Positions 1 through 12,402 of a stretch of DNA of 64,000 nucleotides are shown here, in pieces; positions within the stretch are counted from its first letter, which is position 1, and every line of letters starts with the position of its first letter. The notes beneath the pieces are model-generated. The model was given only the letters and a program-made list of their open reading frames with translations, was not told the DNA's origin and made no database searches. The DNA lies in contig NC_064035.1 in assembly GCF_932526225.1 (NCBI RefSeq), positions 18,403,969 through 18,467,968 of the forward strand, in the 5' to 3' direction. The stretch comes from Nematostella vectensis. Its lineage: Eukaryota; Cnidaria; Anthozoa; Actiniaria; Edwardsiidae. The position numbers were made by a program, and so were the translations under genes.

Positions 1-3000
1 CACATTCTAAAAGCGCACAAAAAATAGGCGTCAGAAAACCACCCGATATCTTAGTTTAAACATTGTAATAACTTGAAACACAACTGAGAGAAACCCGAAA
101 TCCGAATGGATGCTTGAAGCGAAACATTTCTCGCAAATCCAATGAGGGGCCTTTTTTGATTGCTCTTTTTGTCGAAGGTCGATTTACATGCAAACAACCC
201 GCGCTTGAAATTGTACACTTCTGCGGTTCGAAACAAGTGCCGATTACACAGAGAAGCAAGCATTGCTTTACCACAGAATATAAAAATCATATCGAAAATA
301 TTTGTGGAACTACTTGAGAAAGCGGAAGCAACTTGCTGTTTCGAGTTTATTCAGCTCATTCACCGTTTCTTCCGCAAAGATTTTCTAGTTTCCGAAAGAT
401 ATTACTACACTGTGCATGAACTACGGAGGAAGTTCAGCAAGTTGTTTTGCGGATTTGGATTTCTCGCGAGGCTAGGGATTTTCTATCGCTACAAGCATTA
501 TGTCAGTTGAAGACAATGGGAGTGGTTCCTGCGAGATCTAAAGCCATTGCTTTGCTCCCCAGCTGTTAAGTTATCGCTGAAAAAAGCCATTACCAAAAGA
601 ATAGTCGTCAAACTGTCGAAACTTATTCGCAAATTTTATCCTCAATTCCTTAAGATACTAAGCTAGCGCCGATAAGATCCTTAAGAAGCAGAAAAAACAA
701 CACTTTTCGCGATGCGCGAAGTAGATAGCTGGCCCTAAAAGGCCGAAATATCACGCGCGACTAATTAAAGTAGTCAATTTGATTGCTTTTCTTAAAACAG
801 TCGCTCGTAGTTTAAAGATGAACAGAGAAATGAAAAGCAGCGCCGATATTTATCACTGGTTATAGCAAAATTCAGTCATTAGAAAGTCATTAACAAAAAC
901 GTATTTTTCGTAGTAAAGTAAAAAATGGATACTTGACGAATAGTGTATAAAACATTAAAATAAGCCTACAATAGCAAAGATTAAGTTTTTTGGCACAGGA
1001 ACATAGCCTTTGACATTTTATTTGTGAAATACGTAATGCGAAGTAGACAGAATGGCTTAGCGTTATCAAGCAAGGCTTGAAAACATATCTCCTGTAAAAC
1101 AAACGCTAAAAAGGACATTGCCAGCTCTATATATATTCAGGCGACACAGTTGAAACCTATACGAAAGCGATCTGTTGTCATCCTCGTCGACTTTCAAAAT
1201 TGAATTACGGGCTGAAAAAAAGAGAGAAAACAATAGTTCTGGGGGAAATAGTTGAAATTGTATAAACGGCAATCGCTAATTTCATGATATCGCCAGAAAA
1301 ATATTAATAAGGTCAAACTAATATCCAGTTTATTTTCTCTCTATAATCAAAACTTTGTAATAACATTCCGGGATATTTTGAAATCTCAGCAAGCTGTGCA
1401 TATTAAGGACCGGCATGTGCGAAGAAGCGTGTTCGACAGGAAAAGGCTCGGGGCACGGTAATAAAACCGAGAAGCATGCTAGCTAAACTTAGACATGAAT
1501 GGATGAAAGAAACGCCAACTCAACCTTACGCCTAATCGATTGAAAGCGTTCGTTTCAGAATGGCTCATGTTGAAGGGCCATTTCCTCCACAGTGGGGCTT
1601 TGTTTGGCTAACTTAATGGTATTTGTTTACAATTAAGTGGAGTTGAACACAGTTTTACTAGCAGGCGTTCGGCTCCACAAATACCCCTCGGCGGATTTCA
1701 GATTTCTAATGAGCTATGCCCCTGGCAGATGCGAGATGGCGCCGTTTCGAACACCCTAATTACAAACTCCCGTACACAAGCGCTTAGATTTATTTGAATT
1801 GACTGCATCTCCGCATGAAATCTTATTTGTTAGCTTCTGCTTGTATTGCTATTAAGGTTTTGAGCCCATGTCATAAGTGTTTGATTCATGATCGGTAAGT
1901 GCGGCCAAGTTTGTTCCCTTTTCAATCCGTACACACGGGTCTTAAGGCCATTGAATTCGCTAATTTAATAGACCTCAATTAATAACTCGAAAACACACTC
2001 TTTTGCAAGAAAAAAATATATAAAATTGTGAATGTCAAAACCTTTCTCACGCTTATTTTATGTGTTTTTTCTCTCACGAATTTTACAAATGCGAGGCTTA
2101 AGCATCTGTTTCAAATAACACCCACGTAACTGGCGAATTTCAGGCTTATGATGTTTTTCTTATTATTTTTAGCGCCTTTTGTCAATAAGGAGAAACACCT
2201 AGGTTCATTAAGATATATTTATTTTGTGCACCTATAGAAATTCGCTTAAATTGCGCACAACAGATAGGAAATGTATTGAATTGCTTGGGCCTAATTGTTC
2301 TTACCCACCATTGTTCTTTTTGTTTTTAATGTTTCGGCCGTGCTTAGTGACAAGTCACATGTGGATTTAACCCTAGTTATCTTGATGACATAAATTTTGA
2401 ACTATTTTCACTTTGGGAAAAACGAAACAGACACACAAGCAATCAATTTTTCGGAATAGTTTTGTGTAGTGTAAAAAAACACGATAATGGGCATGAAGGC
2501 GATTTCGCATCTTTTGAATGCTCAACTCAAGCTCACTGATCCAGTCTGCTCGCTCACACATAAGTGTCAGAGCCTCACGCCCCTATTTACCGCTACATGT
2601 GTGTTATTTTGTGTTTTCCCTCTCCGTTTTCTCAGAAACTTTACACTCAAAAGACACCGACAGAAAGAATTGCAATTAGGCAAAGAGCAGTGCACTTAGA
2701 TCTACGACTATTTTGAGTCTAACACAGTTATTGAGCGCAGTCGTAGCTCCCGTCAACCTACGCGCGGTAGCAATCTCATACTATGGCGTTTTTTAATTTC
2801 AATAATCATCACAGTTCACAGTGGCACACAGGAATTGCGTATAGCTGGGAAAGTAAGTAAGATATATTTACTTTCGAAAGGAAAAGAGCCATATATGTCG
2901 ATTCCTTTACTTCCAGTAGCTTCTTGGTTGTGTTCTTAGTTGTTCATGGCCCAAGTGGAAAGTGTGCTCACCTACTTATCCCTGAATTTTAACAATCCGA

Positions 3001-3908
3001 TGTTATCTCTGCCATCTATCATCAATTCTATAGCTATATATATTGTTTAGCTTTCCTGTGGACTTAGTTTATAAAATGTCCTTTCCTCTCTGGGTTAATG
3101 ACTCAAGATAAACCTCCTGGAGGGATAAGGAACGTACTGAGTCGTGGGTCGCGCGTACTTGTTAATGCTTTGGCTGAGGCTCCCACAAACACGAAAACTC
3201 GCTAAAGGGGCATTTATTTGTATATTTTTTATATAGTATAAAGCAGTGGCTACACCCAAAGCTGGTCAAAAAGCCAGTTTGCTATTTTCCCTTTTTCGGT
3301 GGCATATTTTTTTTATGATTTTCTCGAGCAAAGACAAAACTAAGCGACAACTAAAATAATAAATTTGTCACAGCATATGGATTCAAGCGCAAAACCTTTA
3401 TCTCTCAGTATCTGATTTTTAATACTTTTCTCTCGTAATCGATATGATGAAGGGTGTCGAATGTTTAAGTTTATTGGAGGAAGCGCATGATCAAGCACAA
3501 AGTGCTATATTGAATAATCGAAGTGATAAGATCACAACGAACACCTTATATTAGCGCGTTCCCTTTACTCCTCTATGCTATGTCCATTCAGTTACAACTG
3601 TTTTATTTATCACAACTTAGAAGCGAATACTCAGTCTTTTCGATTCAGTTACAACTGTTTTATTTATCACAACTTAGAAGCGAATACTCAGTCTTTTTGC
3701 GTATACAGAGTCAGAGTAAATAAATTTAAAACAAATTGAAAAAAAAAAATGGTATTTTGTCACATTTATATTATTAAATCGGTAGCTTTAAAATGTCAAA
3801 AAAATCACCCCTACCACACTACTTCTTTACTGTGATCTGTCAGCTCTACAATCGAGCTTTTTTAATATCCGTTTATTTACATTTTATTGTTTTTTTTCCA
3901 ATTCTCAG
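1..3908. other. Non-coding stretch, probably intron of the ETS gene
   Basis: No open frame here resembles a known protein family and none has convincing splice sites joined to a recognisable exon. Because the ETS exon at 3909 begins with a splice acceptor and lacks the N-terminal part of the protein, the upstream exons must lie further left, and this stretch is most simply part of the intron. The longest frame (160-510, plus) has no domain I recognise. A perfect tandem duplication near 3586-3699 is listed separately. The intron assignment is inference. Confidence 0.5.
3586..3699. repeat. Tandem duplication of a 57-bp unit (two copies)
   Basis: The unit beginning ATTCAGTTACAACTG is present twice head to tail (3586-3642 and 3643-3699) with essentially no differences. 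It lies about 200 bp before the ETS exon acceptor. The near identity means the duplication is recent. No function can be read from it. Confidence 0.9.
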
Positions 3909-4450
3909 TGAGCCCGGAGTTCAAGGTACCAAACGGAGTTCCCTATCCAGACAACAGGACGTTCCAGCGCCGAGGTTCCTTACAGCTTTGGCAGTTTCTC
4001 GTGGCTCTCTTGGACGAGCCAGAATGTTCGTCCTTTATAGCCTGGACAGGTCGAGGATTGGAGTTCAAACTGATCGATCCTGAAGAGGTTGCGCGTAGAT
4101 GGGGACTCCAGAAAAACCGACCGGCAATGAACTATGACAAGCTGAGCCGATCCCTACGTTATTACTACGAGAAAGGAATCATGCAGAAGGTCGCCGGTGA
4201 ACGTTACGTGTACAAATTCGTGTGCAGTCCAGAGGCACTATTCAGCATGGCCTTTCCCGACTCACAGAAACCATACATCAAACCCGAGTGTCGGGAACCT
4301 AAGCCACTGACGCCGCACACGCCCCAGCAACTAGTGCCCCTACCGAAAGAACCTTATCCAAAAGCACACTATCCGCAACAACACTACGTAGCGACATCAA
4401 CGAACTGTTATCAGGCTGAGTGGGACATGGATTCCACGTGCGTTTACTAG
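3909..4450 (+). CDS. ETV1/4/5-like: ETS-domain transcription factor, PEA3 subfamily, terminal exon
   Basis: This is the last coding exon of a DNA-binding transcription factor of the ETS class, which acts in the nucleus at GGAA/T sites. The exon follows a pyrimidine-rich acceptor ending TTCTCAG at 3908 and starts in the second codon position, so the 5' part of the gene lies upstream. It encodes a full winged-helix ETS domain: [13 protein letters not shown] (helix 1), [17 protein letters not shown], then the recognition-helix region [20 protein letters not shown] and GERYVYKF. The stretch right after the domain ([17 protein letters not shown]) matches the PEA3 group ETV1/4/5 rather than other ETS families, and the C-terminus ends -CVY where vertebrate ETV4 ends with a short aromatic tail. 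PEA3 factors typically respond to FGF/MAPK signalling (family knowledge). The acidic activation domain is not in the window. The assignment to the group is strong; which of ETV1, 4 or 5 cannot be said and may not apply outside vertebrates. Confidence 0.93.
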
Positions 4451-7359
4451 CCATGATAGACAGAGTAGATGATATTTCTATTGATATATTATGAATTTAT
4501 TTTTGCTCATGTGAATCCAAGATATCTCTTGTTGCTCAACAGCAGAAGCACTGCTGCATCCTGGGTAACCCAGCGTTCTTTGCAGTCGCTTTTTATAGAG
4601 TAATAAGCTCTAAACACTGTCATTGGCGGCTTAGACCAAACATTGCCGACCCCTTGCATGCGACCTATTCCTTCACAACGGATTTTAGATAAATTTGTAG
4701 ATGTATCATTTCACGGAGGGAATAGTGTAGCCAATGAGTACTGCAAACAGTATTTGGTTGAGCTCTTAAGATGAGATTTGGTTGCTCAACATTTTTTAGG
4801 GGGGTCTAGTTGACTTAAGCTAAATATGGAATGGAGTTCATATTATTAGCAGATCAGGTGCTGAGGGAGAGACAAAGCAGCTAAAATTAATTCACAGACG
4901 AATTTTAGTTGTATCAGACAGACTCCCTATTTTTATTGCCAAGTATTGTGTATTTCAAAATGCTATGATCAAAATTGAAGATTTTACAAAACATTGGCAG
5001 TACAGCAAGGCTAGTATGACAAAGAATGCATTGAAAGGTCAGGGGCTAAAGCCCCCATGCCCCCCATTGGTTCATGGAAAATGCTGTTAAGCTTTATCTC
5101 CTGATTTAATTTGAGTTCAATAAAACTCACATATGATGCAATGTTCATGCAAGTGGGCATTTGAACAAAATTATTTTTATTGCAAGTGTTGGCTGTTTTT
5201 AAAAAGATTGAACAGCATTGCAATAGTTAAAGATTTCTCTGTATTGAATATGGATGCAGATGAAATAAAAAAAAACAGTGTACAAATTTGACAAAAACTA
5301 TTACAGCCCAAAATACAAAGGACTTATGTAGCTATACAAATACTATTTATAAGATTGTAAAATATATATATACATATATTATATATTGTACTGTTTACTG
5401 CAAGCTAAATTTGTAATATTTGTGGTGTGTGAGTGAATTTTGACGAGAAAATAAAAAAATGGTATGTGCAAAACTTGTGTGCAGATCCCTACCAGGAGCT
5501 TTGGAATCCTGAAGACAGAAAGAGGCATGTCCATGTCCTTTTGTGAAGATCCCCTTCAGGGCTTGGGTGAGGGGCTGGATGTGTCCATGATCTTGGGGAG
5601 ATGGGGGTCCTTAGAAGCAGAGACTTCAAAGTGATTAGTTTGCCCTGGAGTATCAATTTTCCTTAAGGTCACAAAATTTGCTTAGTTCTTCTTTTGTAGG
5701 AGAACAATATTTAAGGACATTAAAGAAAAATAAGAAACAAATAATTAGTCTCACACTGTTAGTAGTACCTGTGACCCCACCCCCCTTTTCCAAGGCTTGC
5801 CACGCCTCTGAGATGCAGTTAGCACAAACTAACTGCATTTTAGGCAAAGAGGAAGGGAGCATGTTTTGGGCATCCTTTGCCTAAATATGTTGCAATTTAG
5901 AGTCTGATTATGGGGGGAACTATATGCTAGAAAGAAGTAACAAAAACAGCACCATCGGGCTCAACATTTTATTATGGGAAAGCTTGTTTTGTTTGCGTTA
6001 TGGGGGAATTTTTACAACCTACATGTTGCAAAACCTAACTTTTCATCTAGACATAAAACAGACAACCTTCTGTTTTTTTGCAGTTTCTATCCAGGATTTA
6101 CTCAATTAGTTATATCTAGTCCTACAATGATCAAAGAAATTTGGTAACCTCTAATAAACGATAGAGATTAAATACCAATACCAACAAAACCATGGTCACC
6201 GAAAAGTTTTAAGCCTTAACTGATACTAGGCAAAAATAGGTAGGTCACGTCTTTATTTACACCCTCAGACTTGTGCCCAGTCGTTATTTGCTTTGGCGCG
6301 GACATCCACAGTAACCAAAGCAAATTCCAACCCAAAAACTAAATCCTGACCGTCATGCATTGTCGCTTGTTCAACCTTCCCAAAATGTATCGCGCGGTTG
6401 TCTCGGTACGAGACTGTTACAACCTAAAGAATAAGCTATAATGCTGCTGTGACCATGTTTTATATTGGAGACATTTAACAAATTCTTATCATAAGGAACA
6501 AAATACTTAAGACAACTCTCAAATGGATTACTTATAGTCAAATGATCAAGAAAATAAACAAATCTTGCGTACTTTTGATCTAGCTCAACAAGCACTAGTC
6601 CAGACCTGGGACTCTCTTTGCGCTCGGCATTCTGGCTCGCGTTCCTGGACTAAAGGTCTGGACTAAACAAGCACAAGCATCAATCAGTGTGTCATTTCCA
6701 CTGATAAGCAAATATCAAACACATGGCAGTGAGATTTGCAAAGAAATGAAACACCGCATGGGCCCCGTGTGAATAACCTTCCAATACTATTGTCATCTTT
6801 TATCCTTACTCTAAGTCGTACAAGAGCTGTCATATAAACTTAGAAGAAATACTTACCATGTAACTCATCGAGGCTGTTCTTTCAGAGATGGGTTTTGATA
6901 AAACAATAAAAGTTAAACAAAAGAGTTCAAAAGAGTGGACCAACGGAGGTCAACAAGGAAACCTGTATTGTTAATCATTCTCAGTCTACAGCTAGCTAGA
7001 GGGGCAAAGGTATCCCATAGGGGAGATGTAGGGGGGGGGGGGGGGGGTAGGCTAGATTTCCAGCCGTCGCTTACCTTCATCGGCCCCGTACTGCGGGCTC
7101 ACAGAAACAAGCTGGAAGGGAGGGGATTTTGTCGGGAAGACTCCAATAATAATACTGAGCGATGGGAACATTGTTTAATTCTCAATAGGTTCGCAATGTA
7201 TCCCCCTAGCTCCCCCTAACGTACCTATCATATTAGGTACCACACAAATTGCCAAAATTGCCTAACTTTGACAAAATAACAATGTTAATTTAACACTTCT
7301 CCTTTTACTGCACCAACAGCAAGAACTCTTCGATTGGACTCGGTCAAAAAGTAACTAAA

Positions 7360-7510
7360 AAGACCAGCGTATCTAGGTGCGCAGGGTGCGCGCGCACTCC
7401 TTTTGGCCGCCAAAAATGGGGGTCCGTTCGTTACTGAAGGATCACGTGCAATACTATGCTTTTTCCAAATTATCTGTGACTGCGTACACGCTTGTGGGCT
7501 GCCACCATCA
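7360..7510. repeat. Dispersed repeat, copy 1 (second copy near 45650-45800)
   Basis: The stretch containing GTGCGCAGGGTGCGCGCGCAC, a glycine/GGCCGCCA-like G+C block, and ACTATGCTTTTTCCA followed by TGACTGCG is repeated in the same order near 45650-45800 with about the same spacing. A weaker match to the first block is present near 31985. It looks like a short interspersed or non-autonomous DNA element; I could not define its ends. Confidence 0.6.
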
Positions 7511-7899
7511 GCTTGCTCGCCCCAGCACACTACACGACAGAGCAAAAAAATGGCAAGAAATTTTCCAGTTCTCAATATATAAGCTCAAAATTCCGCATAC
7601 AAAGAGTTCCTGTGACCAAAAGCTTAATTCAAAATTGTAAAGAAATTTAGAAGATATGAAATTTAGATATTAGAGAGCAAAGTTGGCTTAATTTCTGATC
7701 AGATCCCGACTTCTCCCTACAAACGAGGAGAATTCATACTTTGAACATTTGAAATTTGCACTTCAAGCCTCATATCTCGAAGACGAATCCATAAGAATAA
7801 AACACTTTATGATATGTTGGTTTACATAACATAAGGAACCTCTATGCAAAAATTCAAGCTTACCGAAGGGGACGAGGTAATAACAATCGGCCAAGCTAG

Positions 7900-8385
7900 G
7901 GACCCGATTTAGAGGGGTGGGGTATGACCCGCCGCCACCCACCTTTTTGGGGATGGGGGGGTATGGAAGCCCGCCGGTAACCTTACGACCCGTTTGGGGA
8001 TGGGGGGGGGGGGGGGGTATGGAAGAAGCCGGTAACCTTACGACCCGATGAGGCAGGAAGGGTGGGGAATGACAACCTTACGAGACCGACCGATGGTGAT
8101 GACGGGGGGTGGGGTATGACCCGCCGCCACCCACCATTTTGGGGATGGGGGGTATGGAAGCCCGCCGGTAACCTTACGACCCGATCATGGCGGGGGAAGG
8201 GAGGGGAGGGGGTATGACAACCTAACGAGACCGACCGATGGTGATGACGGGGGGTGGGGTATGACCCGCCGCCACCCACCATTTTGGGGATGGGGGGTAT
8301 GGCAGCCCGCCGGTGACCCGATGAGGCGGGAAGGGGGAGAAGGGGGGGGGGGGGTATGACAACCTTATGAGACCGACCGAGTACG
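7900..8385. repeat. G-rich tandem repeat, unit about 146 bp, with poly(G) tracts
   Basis: A block including GAGACCGACCGATGGTGATG, a GGGGTGGGGTATGACCCGCC segment and CCATTTTGGGGATGGGG recurs at about 146-bp spacing (for example from 8081 and from 8227), with partial copies on each side. Runs of 15 or more G occur at about 8001-8016 and 8340-8354. The strand is strongly G-rich, so it could form G-quadruplexes. Open frames across it are by-products of the composition. The motif CCAAGCTAGGGACCCGA at about 7893 reappears in reverse near 12285 and 12385. Confidence 0.8.
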
Positions 8386-9045
8386 ACAGATACACCAATT
8401 CAGGGATGGTATGGAGTGCTCCCACTGGCAAATAGATTCCCATTTGAGGCAACTTTCCATGAATAGGGCCAATTTCCACTAAGCAAATGTTTGTTTGTTT
8501 TGACAAAAAAAAACTGTCAACGCTAGCGGGAAACGTGCGAATGCGTTTGTTCGACCAGGACAATTTTCGACGATCTTCAAACTACGCTGGCCTGTTCTGG
8601 AGGCGGCCAGAACTAGGCCAAACGTCAGGTTTTTCAATTAACAGCAAGCTTTACTTGAGCAGAAGTTGTTGTTCTTGAAATTTATAGAATAAATTTACTA
8701 CCAGTAAGGCGATGAGTTGTGCAAAAATATTCCAAGGAAGCATTGTGATCAAACGTAAACAAATTTTGCAACTTGGCTTTTTCGCGTTAGAAATCCGAGT
8801 CTAATTTTGAATGCCGACAAAATTTGGCTGGCTGTTTTTTCCGGCCAGACAAACTTTGTCCTCCTAGTCCAACGAGGCCCATAGCCAAGATAAAAATTTA
8901 CTCATTCTTTTTGATTGAACAATACTGACACAATTTCCAGCCTGATCCGAGATTGGTTCCCATATCTTTTCGTGATAACTAAAATTAATTGTTAGTTAGA
9001 TAATGGAAAACCACAGTAGAGACAGTACATGATTTTCAACATTAT

Positions 9046-9772
9046 CTACATGTGACTGGGAAGCCATTCAAGATTTCAGTACTGGGTTCATTCACTGTTA
9101 CTGTTAACTCATCCATATTCAATAGGTGATTCGACCAATCGGATGACCCTCTTTAGACACGTGAGATGGCTTTTACATAGGCAAGTCCCCTGCGATATAA
9201 CTGTGTGGTAAAATCCTCACGTGTCCGAATCAGTTCCAAATCCTTGCACTTTCTCTAAATCGATTACAAAACAGCGCTATGCTGTTCTTTTGCCGAATCC
9301 TTTTTTTCTCTTACTATTTGCCATTTCGTGTAATTTCTGATCGACTTTGGATTACACAGTCTTCCAAAGTATTTTTGATCTTCAGTCTCAGGAGTTTGGT
9401 GGTATAAACAGCGACTTCGGAGGCATGTTGTTGTGAACTCAACAGCGCTCGAGGAATGCCTGAATTTATTTCAGTTCAACAAAATTTGTTTCATTGTCTA
9501 CTCTGTGTCTACTGTAGTTATTTGGATTCCCAGTAACACAACATGCATACTTTCGACTTTACATCTAATCAATGAAGTACTATTTTAGGCATTGAGTGCT
9601 CTTGAGTATATTTTTAATTCACTGATGGACTGATGAGCATAGACTTTGTATTTCCACCTCGATTGGTCAAAGCGCCTATTGAAATTGGATGAGTTAATCG
9701 TAACAATGAAACTGGACCACTGGACTTAGACCGAATTCTTGAAATTGCTTCCCAGTCGCACGTAACATTCGC
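9046..9772. mobile_element. Degenerate fold-back (long inverted repeat) element
   Basis: The left arm (about 9052-9150, starting GTGACTGGGAAGCC and including GTTAACTCATCCA and TTCAATAGG) is matched in reverse complement by about 9640-9766 (GACTGGGAAGCAATTTC..., ATTAACTCATCC, TTCAATAGG). The arms differ at many positions, so the insertion is old. A smaller nested inverted pair (GACACGTGAG near 9157 and CTCACGTGTC near 9217) lies inside. No coding capacity. Probably a non-autonomous DNA transposon. Confidence 0.7.
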
Positions 9773-9778
9773 ATCACG

Positions 9779-9817
9779 TGTTTTATCGGGTACGAAATTT
9801 TATACCCGATAAAACAC
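9779..9817. repeat. Short perfect inverted repeat (hairpin)
   Basis: The 15-bp arm GTGTTTTATCGGGTA at 9779-9793 is matched by its reverse complement TACCCGATAAAACAC at 9803-9817, with a 9-bp loop. It sits at the right end of the fold-back element at 9046-9772 and may belong to it. There is no T-tract or other sign of a specific role. Confidence 0.85.
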
Positions 9818-10942
9818 TGCTACTACTGCTCGTGTTTTAAATAGTACATCGATACTAAGTGAGCGATAATTGCCGATAAGAGTTGCCGCAGAGTGGTCGC
9901 TGTCCTGGGAAATCTTTACATAAAATCTATAGTGGATATCTTAAAGCGCAGCTGAAAATATATGTAATTTGGGCCGTGTATTGTCCCGAAATAAAAATAA
10001 TCATTCCACCATGAGTCGCCTTTCACACTTTCAGTGAGCCAGGATCTTATTACCGCAAGTGTCCGATGTCGGCTAGGCTAGCCTTGTCTGCTTTGGTAGA
10101 ATACTATTCGCCTTCAATATGGTTGATCATACTAATCAATGTCATTATAACAGTTAATAAAAGGGGAAAGTTTTCTGTGGAAAAGAGGTTTACACCTCGG
10201 AAGCAAGTATAATAGAGAATTAGACCTTATGTGATTATAGATAATAAAGCGCTTTTTTTCCCCATATATAAAATAGTAGAGTAGGCAAGACAAGTTACTA
10301 GGGACAGTGATGATGGATTCGACCTTATCAAAACAAATCCAACCACCAACGTCCTCAGCTGGGACTGCTTTGGACTTGTCATCAGACGGGAAACGTGGCA
10401 GAGAATCTATTTGATGAAATGTTTTAGCTGACTTTTACGGGGCTTACCTGTTTAATTTTATTGAAGGCAAGAATGAGACTTTGAATTTAACTATGAAATC
10501 AGTCTGATCTCTGTGTTGCATTCGTTAATGGCACACGGTGTCGCAACGTGAGTTCGCCGAAGTCCGGTCAATGAATAACTTGACAATTTGCTGGAGAAAC
10601 GATAATTTTTGTGTTCCTGCACTTGGAACACATGTATTGAAATGAAAGCCATTGTGATCTCAATCAATTTCCTCTAATCATCTCCGTCTTAAGCAAGTAT
10701 TTTTGCATTTGGAGCTTAACTCAAGCTTAGTTTAACATCAATAATAGGACACAAAGGACTATTTATCGTTATATAGCCCTCCGGAATTATATGAAATTTG
10801 CTATTTAAAATTTGTACTCAGGGAGTAAGAAACTTCATTTTAGTTAGCTGAGAGACATGATCGACTCATTTTTAGTGAATGAAGATAAAACGTATTTCAG
10901 AGCTCTACATTTTATTTTCCGTTTAGAGTGTCATTATAGCGG

Positions 10943-11027
10943 TACCCTTGGTACCAGAGTCTCCGAGCTTCGCGGCGAAAAAGATTTGTTGTCGCCGCGA
11001 AGCTTGGAGCCTCTGGTACCCTGGGTA
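10943..11027. repeat. Long hairpin with 29+ bp arms
   Basis: The arm 10950-10978 (GGTACCAGAGTCTCCGAGCT...) pairs with 10992-11020 with only one or two mismatches around a 13-base loop; weaker pairing extends it to about 10943 and 11027. The arms are GC-rich in an AT-rich setting. It is immediately left of another inverted-repeat element. It could be the compact end of a fold-back transposon; it does not have the flanking context of a microRNA that I can judge. Confidence 0.8.
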
Positions 11028-11155
11028 TTAGAGCGAAAGTAAATACGCCAAAGTTGTTAGCGATACGGATCGATTCTCAGTCTTTGCCGTTTGCCGCTCT
11101 GTACAGGACCCGAAACGATCCCAGGACCCGAAATGATCCCCAAAAGTACCCCAAC

Positions 11156-12210
11156 TGATCCCGGGACCCGAAACGATACCGAGGAGTCCCCGAAATCAAC
11201 CCAACGGAATTGCGGTAATGGACAAAGGGAAAGAAGAAGAAAGCACTTCCAATTCTTAAAGCATAATTAAGGGTTGACAGCGAATCTATTTCTAAATAAC
11301 ATGACTTAAATTCCAATATAATACTTCTATTTATTACATTGCCCCGGCGGTAAACCCATAAACAGAGTCCAAAACAAATAAACAACTTTTAATTGATACT
11401 GAAAGGAGTACAACATAAACATAGCACAGCCAAAGCACAGCCTTCCTCAGAACAACCAAACTTTTGACCTTCGAAACATTTGCAGTTCCAACACATGACT
11501 CTGACACTATAAATCTCGTTTCCGGTAAACATCACCCCTAAAAATCTATATTCATTTGACAACCAAACGTGTTTTTCACCACGAAATCCATGTTCACACG
11601 AGCGAATATTTACCGACAGCCGGTTTGGCAAAGAAGATGGAATGACAAAAGCACACTGAGTAATGCACTCGAACAACCCTTTTACTACCGTTGCGAAATA
11701 TTAAGAGATGTGGCTTTTGTTGAAAGCAATATGTGAGTTTTGAATTTCCTTATGTAGTAGTGCGTACACCACTGCATGATTTCTCTCTATCTCTCTTTAT
11801 GATAGGTCTTTCATTCACCGAACACAAACAAACATTTTCCTACGTGTCCTACGGGAAAGCAGAGGCATGTCTAATCTTTGGAGACATTCGTTTATGGCTT
11901 GTTATGTATGAATTATTTATTCACGCCTGGTTCTTCAAATTACCATCACGGGAATTTTTATTTGACCCCAATTGCTGACTCAACCAAGCTGTCGAAAGCT
12001 GTATTTCCCACGCAGTCGTATATAAAAATCTTAATACTATGGTTTTAGTTAATTCAAATTTCTGGATTGTAACAAAAATGACGCTAAAATGTTTCATAAG
12101 TTTTTAAAACTAAAAGCCAATCCTTCCACAATCCTTTTGTTTGTCCATTACTGCAATTCCTTGGGGTTCATTTCGGGGACTCTTGGGGATCGTTTCGGGT
12201 CCCGGGATCA
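11156..12210. mobile_element. Non-autonomous element with about 70-bp terminal inverted repeats
   Basis: The left terminus 11156-11226 begins TGATCCCGGGACCCGAAACG and ends near GTAATGGACAAA; 12139-12210 is its reverse complement with roughly ten differences. The 0.9-kb interior has no transposase-like frame. Extra copies of the GGACCCGAAACGATCCC motif lie just outside the left end at 11105-11140, suggesting a partial duplication of the terminus. Target duplications are not obvious. Confidence 0.8.
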
Positions 12211-12229
12211 GCCCGCCACCACTGTAGTT

Positions 12230-12402
12230 GTGTGTGGGGGGGGGGGGGGGGGCATCACCCGCCACTACTAGCAACCTATTTTAAAAGTCGGGTCCCTAGC
12301 TTGGATGGTTCCTCGTCACCATGTGGGGGGGGGGGGGGGGGGGGGGGTATCACCCGCCACCCATCAACCATTTTTTAAAAGTCGGGTCCCTAGCTTGGAG
12401 AA
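12230..12402. repeat. Two-copy repeat with long poly(G) tracts
   Basis: Two copies of the arrangement poly(G), then CATCACCCGCCAC or TATCACCCGCCAC, then TTTTAAAAGTCGGGTCCCTA, lie at about 12230-12305 and 12320-12402. The second G tract is 23 bases (12325-12347). The trailing motif GTCGGGTCCCTAGCTTGG is the reverse complement of sequence near 7893, so this belongs to the same family as the G-rich repeat at 7900-8385. Confidence 0.85.

Larger units (their letters stand above)
4451..9045. other. ETS 3' UTR region followed by gene-poor DNA
   Basis: The ETS stop codon at 4448-4450 is followed by AT-rich sequence. AATAAA hexamers around 5265 and 5450 could end the transcript, which would give a 3' UTR of roughly 0.8-1 kb; this is a guess from the hexamers only. 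From about 5500 to 9045 I see no supportable gene. It contains poly(G) tracts near 7029-7047 and the G-rich tandem repeat at 7900-8385, plus a dispersed repeat at 7360-7510 that recurs near 45650. Confidence 0.5.

Noticed and set aside
160-510. 116-residue plus-strand frame
   Set aside because: No recognisable domain, no splice or promoter context, and it lies in a probable ETS intron.
7983-8563. Minus-strand frames rich in Pro, His and Gly
   Set aside because: Composition effect of the G-rich 146-bp repeat; no family resemblance.
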